From Stereum hirsutum FP-91666 SS1 (lineage: Eukaryota > Basidiomycota > Agaricomycetes > Russulales > Stereaceae): 64,000 bases of DNA. Where the stretch lies: contig NW_006763135.1 of assembly GCF_000264905.1 (NCBI RefSeq), positions 2,517,428-2,581,427 of the forward strand, given 5' to 3'. The notes beneath the pieces were generated by a model that saw nothing but the letters and a program-made list of their open reading frames with translations, ran no database searches and had not been told where the DNA came from. Within the stretch, counting starts at the first letter, position 1, and every line of letters begins with the position of its first letter. Made by a program: the position numbers and the translations under genes. Of this stretch, positions 24,201 to 37,857 are shown one piece after another.

Positions 24201-25225
24201 GAGAGGGCGTCAGGTGCAAGTGCGAAGGCGCATCAAGCTATCTATAATGGGATCCTGTTTGGCGATTCGTCTGCTCGAAGGAGATGTTCGTGCGAGTCAT
24301 GACGACAGCCATGACGGTTTGAGAGAAGTTGGGGATGTGAAACGAGCAGAGCATGGGTTTCGGATTGTCTTTCTGCAGGTGTGGATGAGGTATTTTGGAG
24401 ACTACAATGTGCGCATTACGATTGTGGTGGCCAGGAGCGTGTACGGATTTGGACTGGATGCAAGGAGGAAGATAGGGAACGGGACAGGAATAGCGTGCAT
24501 TGAATGGATCGCATGAGAACACACGTTTGTATGTTTGGAAGCGGGCGATAGATGGTGGAAATTTGAATTCGGATAGCGAAGTGCTGCAAGAGCGCCCTGC
24601 ATTGGGCGGGCAGCGAACTCAATTCAGGACTTCTGCCGGGTGGATAAGACGGTTGAGAACGCGGAGTGTCCCCGGAATCGACCTTGCTGTCTGCACTGTG
24701 CCATAGACGGTGCTTTCAATACCCGGTGGGCGATCGATCGTGAACGTTCTACAGAGTCATATACCACCTCTCGATTCCATACACGCCGGCGACCGAGCAG
24801 CGACCGTTCGAGATTCAAAGAGTCGTGCAGGCTGCGCCTTTCGTCCCTGTCCTCTCCCCCCGCTGTTCCCTTCGCCCCTCCCCCTTCGTTCACGACCATA
24901 CGTCTCTGCTGTGACGACGGCGAGGACAAGAGCACGCCAGGTGACGTGACGCCCGATCTTGCTTGCTCGGAAACGGTGCACTTACCTTCCGAAGGTGACA
25001 GCTTCGCCGCATCAACGACCCGCTCGGGCCAGGAGTTGACAGCCAAGCCCCTCTACGAGCGTCGACGGAGTTGCATATCGAACCCAGAATATTATGAGCG
25101 GGAGTGGAGAGGTGTAAGGACGACTGCGAAAATCCTATTTTTATTATCAAACGTTGGTCCCGTCATCGACGATCATATCGGTACTACGCTCGCTGAGATT
25201 GATCATATCTAGCACTCTGGACGTG
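21291..25225. other. 3.9 kb stretch with no supported gene
   Basis: This is the longest gene-free stretch in the window. Open frames exist on both strands, for example plus 22137-22529, minus 22900-23499, plus 23638-24039 and overlapping plus 24640-25212 with minus 24624-25046. None contains a recognisable domain, signal peptide or convincing splice pattern, and several overlap each other. The last 600 bp are the 5' region of the RhoGEF. A frame there (about 24,905-25,110) has coding-like composition but does not splice in frame into the GEF by any obvious donor. It could host a lineage-specific gene or a non-coding transcript. Confidence 0.35.
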
Positions 25226-28200
25226 ATGACGAGCATCATGGAGGTCCTTTCTCCTCTTCCGCCTTCCCCACCACGCACGTCCCCTCCTGCCGCCACTTCC
25301 CCATCTTTCTGGTTCCGCAGCCCCCAAGCCTCGCCCACCCGCTCCCCGCAGCGTTCTGCGCTCTTCGTCCCTCCAGCCCCCGTCCCAACCCCCCCAGTCA
25401 TCACCTCAGACATTTCTGCGCAGGAAAGCAACCAGCCGAATAACGGGGCAGCTGATGATGTAGACTGTAGCCGGCCTTCTCCAGGCGATCCGCAGGAGGA
25501 CGGCAGGGAGGGTGCCAACAAAGAACGGCCTCGGGCCAGCTCCTCAAGCGAGTCGGGAAACGTTGATCCCGCGTTGGGGGCATCGTCCTCACTCCAAGCC
25601 TACCTCAACACCATCCCTCCCATCTGGCGCGAGGTCCCTCCCACTCCGCCCACCTCCTCCCACAACTCCACCTCGACGTCCGCAGCGTCCCCCGGGGCCC
25701 GCCGTCGTGCTCGTGCCTCCGCCGCCTTTGAGCCCTCAAGTCTTTACCACCACAACTCACGCCACTCCTCCAGCGACGACTCGACGGCTTCACAGCCCGC
25801 GAACGCCATACTCAACGGCCAGGACGGCGACGAAGACGAGGAACAAAGCGGCGAAATGGGCCCGGGTACGCTGAAAAAGAAGGACTCTCGGCGAAGAATG
25901 TCCTACCCCGTACTAGGCACCTCGCCCAGCCCTCCGGATGTCCCCCCGCTGCCCGGACTCCTCACGCACACGAGACCTGATGTTGTTAACGATTCGCCCC
26001 AAGGTCCCAGGTCCAAAGTTTCTAAGCCCCGTCATTCGCCAGATCCCGCGCTCGACCTCGCTGTCGAAAGCGCTCAAGCCGAGAAACGACTGTTCCACAT
26101 CGTGGGCGACGACGTCGGCTCGGACGATGAAGACCATCCAGACACGGAACCGTCTGCCAGGGTAAACGATGAAGAGACGGATCGAAGGGAGAAGATGAAG
26201 CTGATTCGACGGTATCATGCACTCACCGAATTGCTAACGACCGAGGTCGGCTACCTGGTTGATCTGAGAGCTCTGGTCAATGTGAGTTCATGCGTACCAT
26301 CACTCATTGCCAACTCTCCGGGCTGTCTGGTTCGAGTGTCTTGAGTCGAGGCTCATGCAGTCTCGGGCATGGTCTTCCCTTCCAGATATACCTTGAGCAA
26401 CTGCCTCTCCTCACCACGACCGGTCGCACCCTCTCGTACAACAACTTGTCCCGCTCGTCGACCGCGCACTCATTACGCTCTGCTCGCTCTATCGCCGCAA
26501 ACCTTTCCCGTCACAACAATCAACAACCTTCTACGCCCACGTCTTACTCCATGTTCGACGCTCACCCTCCAAACTCACCATCGACCCCTCCGACCCCTCT
26601 TGCTACGTCATTTCCTCCGTCCACGACCGCGACACGACCGTTTCCAATGACTTCAACATCTTCTCCAGCCACGACAAGGGAATCCAAACATAAGGATAAA
26701 TCCAATCGCTCACATCCGATCCTCGACACAGAAAATCTTGACGCCATTCGAAGGAACGCAACTCAACTTCTCAATTTTCACGAGGATTTCCTCACCAAGT
26801 TACGAACCGCACTTGATCCCGTAGGTTTCCCGATGGTCAGCGAAGAGGACATGAAGAAGGAAAGGTCCAGTGGAGAGATGAGTACGATCTTGGGCCTTGG
26901 TGGAGACCTACTCGGAGGAGACTTGTTCTCTCCTGGGGTACAGAGCGGGGTGGTGAGGAAGTTGCAGGATGCAATTGTGGCCGTCACCACCGTATTCACG
27001 ACGCAGGTCGGTCTCGCTCCTTCTATTACGTGTCTCTGACTCGTCTGACCATCATCGGCATGAACACTTGTCCGCCCTTGTCTTTACACTACAGGCTGCC
27101 CTATTCAACATCTATCAAGAGTTTTGTTCCGGTCATTTCGTCGCGATCGACGTGGTCCGTGCGGCTCAGACCCAATTTCCTTCGGAATGGGGAGCATTCG
27201 AGACGCGATGCGCGCGCCGTGTAGGCGATATGCTTGCAGGTCTGGAAACGCCTGCCTCTCCGTCAGGTGAGATTGTTGAGGAGAAGGCGAGGGAGGGTCG
27301 GAAGCGTAAGAAGTCGGAGAAGGACGAGAAGAGAGGGAGGGAGAAGAGGGAGAAATTGGCGGCAGCGTCGGCCGCGGCCATGAAGAAGAGACGACACTCG
27401 ATGTCTTCGCTCGCGGTACCCAGTTTCTCGCCACTTTCGCATGCTCCACCGAATGAAGGTCGCGGCCTCTCGCCTGTGCGTTCGAATGCGGATCTGAAGG
27501 ATGCAGTAGCTGATCATATCGAGGATGCTGAGGAATCGATTGATAGTCATCGCGCGGGCAGTCTGGATATGAAGGAACGTTCAGCAGAGGGCAAGTCGGG
27601 GAGGGAGAGAAGGTTGCCCAAGCTGAAATTCAACGACTATATCATCAAGCCCATCCAGCGTCTTTGCAAGTATCCACTCCTTCTCGACGCCATGCTCTCC
27701 TCTCCACCAGTCCGAAGTCCGCCTCCGATGTCCTCTTCATCTTCCGGATGCCTCGTCGATCGGGAGTTACCGTTACCCTCTGGGCCGGACGTGGTCGTCG
27801 CGAGCGCTACACAGGCGATGCGCCATGTTGCCGCCTTGGTCGACCAATCAAAGCATACGTACGATCAGACTGTGAAGGCTACGACGATCCTGGACAGATA
27901 CACTACGACGGCACCGTCGTTGCTTTCGTTCTTGAAGACGGCGGGTCCGGTGTCGATGGCAGGCTCTCTGGGCGTCGTGTTTGGGACGGGTCGGAGGCTG
28001 AGTGAGATGGGATCCGGACTTCTGAACGCAAAGTATCTGGGCGCGTTCTTATACGAGGCGGGCTATCTGGTACTAGCAAAGGTGTCGAAGGGGAAGTACG
28101 AACCGCGGCACTGGTTCACTCTGGCTGGCATGACACTGGATCCTCTGGAGGGCGAGGAAGGTGCGTGTTGAATCTTGCTCAACCTTTCATCTCCCTGCAT

Positions 28201-30087
28201 CTTTCAGTCCGGAGGGACCTCCCTTCTCACCCCACACCACGGCCTGTTATCTCATTGGTCCGCGTGAACTGTGCTGATGGCATGTGCTTGCTTGTCCCTC
28301 GCCACGCTTTGACCTCGTGATCTACAATCGTAGCTCTCCTCGGCAAGAACACATTTCGGTTACGCGGACAAGGTCATGAGTTCGAGTTCTCGACGTTTTC
28401 GCCAGGCGAGAAGGATATCTGGATGTCGGCGTTCAGGGATGCCCGGGATGCAAGGCCACTGTGGACACCCTCTGAAGCGCCTTCCAGTTTGCATATGGAC
28501 CCAGGTGTGGGAGAGATGCAACGGGAGTATGAGAGCTCGCCAATGGAATCGATTGCACCCCTTCCGAATATCCAATCCACCTCTGGTGTCGAGATCGAAC
28601 GTCTGAAGACCGCTCCGACGTCTTACAAGGCCACTCGACCGACTCTGCGAACGGATCCCTCGTTCAAGAGCGAGGCCACCGCGCCGAGTCGCCGTTCGTC
28701 TACCGCGTCTGTCATACAGTTCTTCTGCTCCACGCCAGACTCCAGCGTTCGCGTCGATTGGCCTTCGAAGGAGTCATGGGCGCAAGTCGAGCGCGATATA
28801 GGCGATGTGATCAATGCCGATCTGCAAGCTGCTCGAGCGGTGGCGGAGGCGCTGGGGCAAGTCTCACCGGATAGGCCAAAGCAGTATTTGGGCCCGACGA
28901 CTTCTGGGGTGGGGATAGCGGGCGCGATGGGTGTTGCTGCGCGCAACAAGTTGACGAAGCGCGAGAGCGTGCTCGTTAAGAGGCGGAAGAGCAATATGGA
29001 TTTCCAGGCCGAAGAGCCTCCTGTGCCGCCCCTTCCGGCTTCGGTGTCGGCGAACATGACGAGCAAGCCAGGCAAGAAGGCGAAGAACAGGAAGCCGCCG
29101 AAACTTCAGGCCGTGGATATCTTCAGCGCCAACGCTGGTCCTGATAGTGTCGATGACGGCGGTATTGTCGTTCAGAGTCCAGAAAATACGCCAGACTCGC
29201 CGACTTTGCTGTCTCAGTGTTCTTGTACTGACGCTTCGCATGGCGGCTCCAGTTCTGTCAGCCCGGCCGTGGAGACACATCCCCGCCCAGGACGGGTTAA
29301 CTCAGACGCAAGTTACGACATTGTGAACGTGCACGCTGTGGAGAGTTACAAGCCTCAACGTTCGCGATCCATGATCGACAACGTCCGTGGATTCTTCCAA
29401 CAAACGAACGTACCTCTTGCGCGCACCGTCTCTATCTCTCGTCTTCCGTCACCGTTCACACCGATTACTGGCCCAGACACTATACCCCAGAGACCTGCCG
29501 CTTCGAGCACACCGACGATGGAGACTGTCCGACGCAAGTGGCGTCAGTCGATCAGACGTCGAGTCGGTAGCGACTCGAGGATATCTTCTGCCGAGCACCC
29601 TACTGCTTCGACGTCAGAGCCTCTTCTACCTGCGCGCCCTACTCCGCTGGAGACTATACACTCTCCCGGTGATGAGCTACAGGGCTTGGATGGAATCATG
29701 ACTCCAAGGGCTAATGGTCCACAATTCAACGACTACATGACACGTCCGCGGATGGCAGGAGAACATTCTCGACATACTTGGGATCTCAGCGACTTCCCCG
29801 TGGCCCGGAGTTTCTCGCCGAGTCACAGCGAAAGCTTTACGACGATGATGGCCTCTGCACACCCTCTCGTTTCGTCCCCCGACGAAGTTGAGCTTCACAG
29901 TACGGAGCGAGCAAGTTCACCCGGTCATACACTCCCTTCACCATTGTTCGCACCGCCCTCACTCCCACCACCATTGACACCCCCTTCCACGTTGTTCTCT
30001 TCGACAGCGAAGAGGCCGAGCTCGAGTTCGAAGTTGATGAGTTTTCTCACGTTTTCGCGTTCGCCGTCGGATGACCCCGAGTCGTGA
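25226..30087 (+). CDS. Rho guanine-nucleotide exchange factor (DH-PH) with long inserts
   Basis: Four exons (25226-26281, 26386-27006, 27095-28160, 28334-30087) total 4,497 nt and give 1,498 residues in frame. The N-terminal ~320 residues are disordered and Pro/Ser-rich. The DH (Dbl homology) domain starts at RRYHALTELLTTEVGYLVDL, continues at NATQLLNFHEDFLTKLRTAL and ALFNIYQEFCSGHFVAID, and ends with the CR3 helix FNDYIIKPIQRLCKYPLLLD. Two low-complexity insertions interrupt it. A PH domain follows (NAKYLGAFLYEAGYLVL, RHWFTLAG, FEFSTFSPGEKDIWMSAF). The final ~550 residues are Ser/Pro-rich and probably unstructured. It would activate a Rho-family GTPase (Rho1 or Cdc42) at the cell cortex. The second in-frame Met at 25238 could also serve as start. 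Confidence 0.88.
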
Positions 30088-30378
30088 TTCGAACGCATCG
30101 ATATAGTTTCTTCTCCCTATACATAGACGCTTGAACATACTAATATTATTCCTGTGCATCATCACTCATGGCTTTTCACCTGTACAAACTCCCCCAGTCA
30201 TATATTTCCTGCATCTCTCCCCATTTGCATCTGATCGCCGCATATACGCACAGATTCAGCACCTACATTACTTGTCACAGTTTATTCTATGCGATAGTAC
30301 CCTCTTCTTTTCTCTGTCTCGCACCATTGATGCCGTCGATCCATCTCACCATACATCTGCGTACCCCACACATCTACC

Positions 30379-30383
<5 letters not shown>

Positions 30384-30428
<45 letters not shown>
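30384..30428. repeat. (AC)n microsatellite, 45 bp
   Basis: An uninterrupted run of about 22 AC units, located roughly 300 bp downstream of the RhoGEF stop codon and probably in or near its 3' UTR. Such long perfect dinucleotide runs are uncommon in compact fungal genomes and are likely length-polymorphic. Confidence 0.95.
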
Positions 30429-30429
<1 letters not shown>

Positions 30430-31306
30430 CCCCGTCTGCGAAGCATCATCTTATCGACTCTTATATTTGATCGACCTTGTACGTTCAGTCTGTCTTGTTC
30501 CGTCGCTTCTTATTGCCCTTCTTGTCTTATTCCGTCCCCGCACGGCCCCATATTGTCGTCTCATCCCATATCCCATATCGGCTCGTCCTGCCTCGTTGTC
30601 TGCCTGTCCATATTCTCGATCCGATAGTCTGTTCCTGTGTGTACGTTTATTTCAGTTTACGACGATATTTGATTATGAGCCTCTGTCTGTGTCTGTCTAG
30701 GGTACGATCCGTCTCTGCCCCTGCCCGCATCGTTTCATTTTTGTTTCCTCCTTTCTTACTCTTTTTCACTCTCTCGCTGCTCGTCTTGTTCTTTCTCGGC
30801 ATGTATCCAGATACCCCTCTTTGTACCTTTTCCTTTCTACCCGAATGACCAGTCTCCACGGCCGTTGTTCCCGAGAGTAGTTCGATGTTCCAGTGCCAGT
30901 GGCCAGCTCTGTCTCTTTTTTTCTTTGGGTTTGGGTCGTAGTACTAGTTGCGTCCAGGTCCGGAGGTCGTGATGTTTGACACTGGTCTCGAATCTCGATA
31001 CGATTTCATTGCACATATCACGTGGATACGTTCATGTCTGTATATAATGTATTTCTATATACAGCGTTGGGTCTCCCAAAGTTGGTGGTCGTTGGACCAT
31101 GCTATCTGCTGTTATATACGCGGGATCGAGGTGTGTGGCCCACCATTTCGTGTGTTCGTTCTTACTCGGCAATTTCCTGCCGCCGGAGTTCAAACTGACG
31201 CGTCGACGCCACATAACCACGTCGCGAAACTTGAAGTTGTTTCTGCTATGTACTTGAACCCGAACCGAGACCCATCGTTGCCTAGTATCTCATCTTCAAC
31301 TCAAAA

Positions 31307-31777
31307 ATGACTGGCTCAACCGGCTCTACTACCTCTACATCTGGATCAGGCTCTACACCCACCCCAACCGCTTCCACCAGCACAATCACACCAGCAACCT
31401 ACGCGCCTACACCAAAACCGTCTAACCTCGGTGGAGGAACACATACCACTACGACCGGCACGCTTTCCTCTTCTTCTCTGCATGCTGCACCAGTATCACC
31501 GCCGCCATCCAATAGTCGCATTCCCGTGACACCGGCGGTGCTGAGAGCTATATTCGCGTCGTCGCGCTCGCCACGCGAGGAGAGGTCGTTGTCGCGCGTG
31601 GCGTTCTTTCGGTGGGTTTTTGTACTTGGACGCGTTTCCTTGGACTTGTTTGTGTTCTTACGCGCCTGTGTAAGGTTTACGGGGTTCGTGATCAGCTGTT
31701 TGGCGATTAGCTTGGCTGCGAACCGTGGTCGAGGGATTCGAAGTGGTGCCGCGCTTTTGGGCGTGGGTGTCGTATAG
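31307..31777 (+). CDS. Doubtful Ser/Thr-rich putative membrane protein, 156 aa
   Basis: An intronless frame with a good start context (AAAAATG). The first ~75 residues are almost entirely Ser, Thr, Gly and Pro. Then comes a basic segment (SSRSPREERSLSRVAFFR) and about 35 hydrophobic residues (VFVLGRVSLDLFVFLRAC, FVISCLAISLA) that could form one or two membrane spans. A GTGGGT inside the hydrophobic part could be a splice donor, which would change the C-terminus. No family is recognised. It may be a real small gene or chance. Confidence 0.3.
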   Translation: MTGSTGSTTSTSGSGSTPTPTASTSTITPATYAPTPKPSNLGGGTHTTTTGTLSSSSLHAAPVSPPPSNSRIPVTPAVLRAIFASSRSPREERSLSRVAFFRWVFVLGRVSLDLFVFLRACVRFTGFVISCLAISLAANRGRGIRSGAALLGVGVV

Positions 31778-32301
31778 TGAAGCTGCCTTCATCAGGAAGT
31801 CAAGCTTGGTGCTTGGGTATATCAGGATACATCATATTCTTTGCTACCCATCAGAGACATTTGGTTGAGTAGGTTTGTTCGAGTGTGGCGCAATAGCTTG
31901 TTGGCAAGAGTTGTAGGTTCTCTGCAGCCGCGGAACGGGCCGAAACGAAATGGTCCCGCGACATCGATACATTCCAAGACTGCAACTCTTCAAGCTTCAA
32001 GCTTCCACCCTAAGTGAGTTACCATTAGTTCCTGCACAAGGCACTGTCAAACTCGCATGTCGACAGAAAGCCCAATAACTCATACTTGTTTACGACGGCC
32101 TACAGTAAAATAGTACCAGCTTATGCCTATCCATCAACATGGTGCACTGCGGACGATGCTCTGCACGGTGAAGCGATGCCGTTGTGTACAGATACTACGT
32201 ACTCTCTGAGGGAGGGATACCCCAAGGCTATTCGGGGCGCTGCTGGTGGTGTGTTGATCGCATCGTTTTGGCATGCTGACTGTCAGGATATATGACTGAT
32301 A

Positions 32302-32309
32302 TATATAAA
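32302..32309 (+). promoter_or_regulatory. TATA-box-like element upstream of syntaxin
   Basis: TATATAAA lies about 150 bp upstream of the syntaxin start codon, a plausible core-promoter distance if the 5' UTR is about 120 nt. Confidence 0.5.
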
Positions 32310-32461
32310 GGCTGCCTGGTGCCCACGCTCAATTGAGCGACGTCGGCGCTCCCTCTCTCTATCACTGCCTCTTACGCCAGCTGGCGGTCTGTTATTGCTC
32401 ATCGCTCACGAACGAAAAGAACTGCGTTTACGCTCTTCTTTATAGCTAGTACCTTCAGAAG

Positions 32462-33797
32462 ATGGCGCACGACCGCCTTGCACAACTCAGGGTACGTGGA
32501 CCGGCATCATCTCATGATATGTTTGGCCACACCACAACTCATGTTCACGTGTGCTCTTGCAGTCTCAGCGTAGCGCAGGCGGTATGTCTCCCACGAGCGC
32601 AGAACAATACGAGATGAACGTACCGATGCTTCACAATCCCGGTGGAAACCTACAGACAATGGGGCTCTTCAATGCTGAGGTGTGTCCCGTCGTCTCAGTG
32701 AAGGTTGGACAACTCGTTACTTATGATCTGATAGGTCGACTCTATCCTGGCTGGAATTGCCACTTTCAGTAGCACGGTCTCCCAAATATCTACTCTACAC
32801 CAACGCTCCCTTGCCACTGTAGTTAGTTCTGATGACACGTCAACCGAGACAATAACAGCACTCACACAATCAGCTCGATCACAATCAAATGATCTCGCCA
32901 GACGTGTCGAACTCTTATTTGGCTCTATCTCGAGGGGGTTTGGCGGTACTGATGCGGAGAAGAGTATGAGGAGGAACAGGGCGGGGCTTGTGAAGAAGAA
33001 GCTGATGGACACTGTTTCGGAATTCCAGCAGGTAGAAAAGCAGAATAGGACAAGGACAAGGGATCGAGTGGAGAGACAGATACGAATAGGTGAGTATATG
33101 ATTTATCTCCAACGCTCGGACGGCATTGTCATTGATATTGTGGCCTTAGTGAAACCTGACGCCACCTCCGAAGAGATCAGTGCAGTCGTGAACAGCGATG
33201 ACAATGCTGCTGCGCAGATCTTCTCTATGGCTGTGAGCCTGGTTGACATCTCTTGATCCGTTCGTGTGGACTGACCAGATACTTGTCGATAAACTCAGAA
33301 CCCTATCACGGGTCGTTATTCTGATTCGCTTGCCAATTACCATGAAATTCAAGGGCGACAAGCTGAACTGAAACGGCTTGAACAGACCATGGCAGAATTG
33401 GCACAGATGTTCATTGACGTGCGTAGTTTTTGCGGCCTCTCAGTATCGGCGAGAATAACACTAATTCGATCATGTGTTCTTTGGTGTGACAGCTCGGGCG
33501 ACTGGTGGAAGATCAGGACGAGGCTTTCGACGTTATCAATGACAACGCCTCTGACGTCGAGAAGAATGTCGAGAAAGGGTAAGCATTTGTATTGCCTTCG
33601 GTTATTGTTAGTCTTTGTCGTATCATCTTCGATGCTAATGTAGTATGTTCTTCAGTGACGAACAACTGACTACAGCCGTGCGCATCGCAAGAGCGGTCAG
33701 AAAGAAGAAACAGTGGTGTTTCATCCTTGCAGTCATTATCATCATCATCCTTGTGTTCGTTATACTTTATGCTACTCATGTTATAGGGCCAAAGTAG
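32462..33797 (+). CDS. SSO1: Syntaxin, plasma-membrane Qa-SNARE (Sso1/Psy1-like)
   Basis: A t-SNARE for secretory-vesicle fusion at the plasma membrane. The short first exon (MAHDRLAQLR) is followed by SQRSAGGMSPTSAEQYEMN. The Habc regulatory bundle begins at VDSILAGIATFSSTVSQI and continues through QSNDLARRVELLFGSISRG and KKKLMDTVSEFQQVEKQNRT. The SNARE helix is encoded by LKRLEQTMAELAQMFID, LGRLVEDQDEAFDVINDN and ASDVEKNVEKG; the Gln of EDQ sits at the ionic zero layer. A Lys-rich stop (ARAVRKKKQW) precedes a C-terminal transmembrane anchor (CFILAVIIIIILVFVILYAT), then a short tail HVIGPK. About seven introns are needed. The neighbouring VPS28 is also a membrane-traffic gene. Confidence 0.92.
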
Positions 33798-34195
33798 TAG
33801 TTGACCTCGCTGGTCACTTCCGTGTTGTGTGCTGGGGTATTCGTAGAGAACATTCAGGACGTTCGCGTTATGGACTCGGACTGGACTATGTAGACTAAGG
33901 GACCACATATACTCGGGATTGGACCTGACCCTCTGTATTTTACTCTACGGTATATTAGTACTAATGTTTCGCTTTGCCATGATATGAACCCTAGTGTATT
34001 GTCGTCAAAGCTATATGCGAGTCTTCAAGGAAGGCGGAGATGGGATGGTTGGGCCACACGTGAAGTGGCGTTGAACGCGAATAGAAGCTCGTTCGCACGC
34101 CTGCTTACAGCCACCCATCATGCACGTCGAGTGAACGCTTGAGATACCTGACTACTACCTTGGGTCTTGCGATCTCTAACCTTACCTGATATACC
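33798..34195. other. Intergenic gap syntaxin to VPS28
   Basis: 398 bp holding the syntaxin 3' flank and the VPS28 promoter. No gene or distinct element is seen. Confidence 0.4.
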
Positions 34196-35127
34196 ATGCC
34201 TGCGCCTCTCTCACTAGACGAAGAAGCTCGGCTCTATACGACCAATGCTGAACGCGAGAAATACGAGTCCCTCGCCACACTGTATGGAATCATAGTCGCA
34301 CTCGATTATCTCGAGCGAGCGTACGTCCGTGATTCAGTCACCGCTGCCGAGTGAGCATCACACTCTGTCTCCCTGTGGACCTCTGAGAAAACTAATCTGG
34401 GATGGAAGAGGTACTCGCCAGCATGCACGCGGCTGCTCTCTCAGTATAAGACCATGTTGAAGTTAGTGGGCGATGATGTGCCCAGTGTAGAGGCTTTCAT
34501 GTCGCGATATCGAGTGCGTTCTACACATTATATTACTTGCTATAGCGATTAATCGTCTTCAAATGGTACTAGATGGATCACCCTGCTGCCCTTCACCGTC
34601 TGAAGGTAGGCGTCCCCGCCACAATAGAGCATTCGAGTGAGGCCGGTCCCGAGACAGGGAAATGGGTGGCCGAAACCACGCAGGTACGTCTTATCTCCAA
34701 CTTGTACGAGGGAGGTTGGCCCAATCATCTCTTGCAGAGCTTTATCACCTTCATGGACGCACTCAAGCTTCGCCTCCGTGCTAAAGATCAACTACATCCC
34801 ATCCTGCAAGAGCTGGTCACCGGATACGCCAGATTCAAGGGTAGCAAAGACTGGGAGGGGCGTAGTAAGATGGTTGGATGGTGCGTTTGCGGAGAAATGT
34901 TGTCCGTTCCTACTCTGGCTGGGCTAACTCAGACGACAGGCTGATCACACTGAACGCGATGAAAGCGTCTGAGGAGATCACAGAGGAACAGTCACGACAG
35001 GTTCACTTTCCAGCCATGCCTTTGAAAACGTCTCATGACTGACGCTTCCCCAAAGTTGTTGTTTGATGTCGACCACGCGTATGCTGAGTTCTTTAGGAGT
35101 TTGAGTGGGAAAGAGGACTCGTCGTGA
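34196..35127 (+). CDS. VPS28: VPS28, ESCRT-I subunit
   Basis: Part of ESCRT-I, which sorts ubiquitinated cargo into multivesicular bodies at endosomes. The start gives MPAPLSLDEEARLYTTNAER. The N-terminal Vps28 helical core is clear (EKYESLATLYGIIVALDYLE, YVRDSVTAAEY, LLSQYKTMLKLV, DVPSVEAFMSRYRMDHPAAL). After a linker comes the C-terminal four-helix domain that binds ESCRT-II (FITFMDALKLRLRAKDQLHP, LQELVTGYARF, SKMVGWLITLNAMKASEEIT and LLFDVDHAYAEFFRSLSGK). Five or six introns are needed. Length, about 210 residues, equals the family norm, and no key part is missing. Confidence 0.94.
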
Positions 35128-35387
35128 CCCTTGTCTCCAGCCAGCAATCAGATCCGTGACCATATATACGTTACCCTGCCCAGTCTATGAATGGAGCTGA
35201 ATTATTTATCTCATAGGCTGCACTCTAGTTGACTTCTTGGTGCGTTCTTTGATCTCGTCCGTCCACCAGAAGCTCTAAACCAGTCGATAAATTAGAATAA
35301 AGACTACAGAGTTGTGTTATTAAAAGAAACAACGATGCTTGTCTACGGTCTGGCCAGTCCGTTTCAACTCTATGTGTAAAGTATCCA

Positions 35388-36791
<1,404 letters not shown>

Positions 36792-37857
36792 CGTGGAGGT
36801 GGTAGGAATTCTGGATGGTGGATATGCGTAACGACTTGGATGTGGAAAGGCGAGACTGTATGTTATCCTGGTCCCTGGATTGAGCAGTCTTCTTATACTT
36901 CGTCTCAAGGCTGTATTCCATGATTATTGACCAAAATCCTGTGCGGCTGTTGGTTGGTTGTGCCTAGACGAAGGCCATAGCTGAATCATCCCTGCGTCGT
37001 CGTGAGAATCAGTCTTGATAACACTTGGAGTGAGCACATCGGCAGCTCTTTTACTTACTCATCTATAAAAGACCAATGCTATCGGATGAGCCTCGTGTGA
37101 TGGTCTGCACCTGCCTCGTGTGATGGACCCGCCGCAGAGACAGGGTCGGAAGCGAATTCTTATTGTGCCGATCTCATAGGAGACGCGTCCAGCCATACTT
37201 AAACCGGCATCGTTTTCCGAAGGCGGAGGGCCATTTTATGTGACAGATGGACCAGTGTCCGCCTTACTCAGCCCTCCGACGGGAACGGCCTTGGACGCAA
37301 TTCACTATATGGAAGTGTAAAAGTACTCGCCAGGGTCACACGAGAGTACACGGAAACACGGATATAGTTTTCGAAACGAGTCAATAGCCTTGTCGTGTCC
37401 TCAATTATCTTCGGCCTCAAAGCTAACAAAGGTTGGTCAACCCCTGTGTCAGCGAGTCGCCGAGTTCCAGGAGACTGGCACTAAGAACGGCGCTTTGACT
37501 TCGAATGATGCCAGGAGTTGACTGAGTGCGCAGGATTTTACGTAGAGAGATCCAAAGAATGAGATTGGGAGAAGAATTACAACAGGAGCACTGCTCCGAT
37601 GACCCACAACATACATCAAGAAACTAAAGGGCGGAAATAAACGGTGACACGAACTGAAGCCGCGCCATAATGACACTGAAACCTTGATGTCTGTATAGTA
37701 GCGAAGGCAGAGCAGAAAATTATCCAAAGGTCAAGACGAGACATGTTCCGACAGAAAGCCAACGAACCAGAGGCTGACCTATGCTACGGCACAGGCATAA
37801 AAGGCGTCTGCTGAAGGGAACCTAACACGATCCAGTTCGAGAAACATCTATGATCGA
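36792..37857. other. 1.07 kb intergenic region
   Basis: Holds the promoter of the old yellow enzyme gene and the 3' flank of the DUF4050-like gene. Short open frames, such as minus 37449-37727, have no recognisable content. Confidence 0.4.

Larger units (their letters stand above)
30088..32461. other. 2.4 kb intergenic region with microsatellite and one doubtful ORF
   Basis: The first ~750 bp are pyrimidine-rich and likely the 3' flank of the RhoGEF; they contain a long AC repeat. A Ser/Thr-rich open frame at 31307-31777 is listed separately. The remaining ~680 bp lead to the syntaxin promoter with a TATA-like element at 32302-32309. Confidence 0.4.

Noticed and set aside
24640..25212. 190-codon frame upstream of the RhoGEF as a missing first exon
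   Set aside because: Composition is coding-like, but none of the GT donors splices in frame to the GEF. Its own stop lies before the GEF start.
25401..27550. Long minus-strand open frames inside the RhoGEF
   Set aside because: They are antisense shadows of Ser/Pro/Arg-rich coding sequence with biased GC composition.
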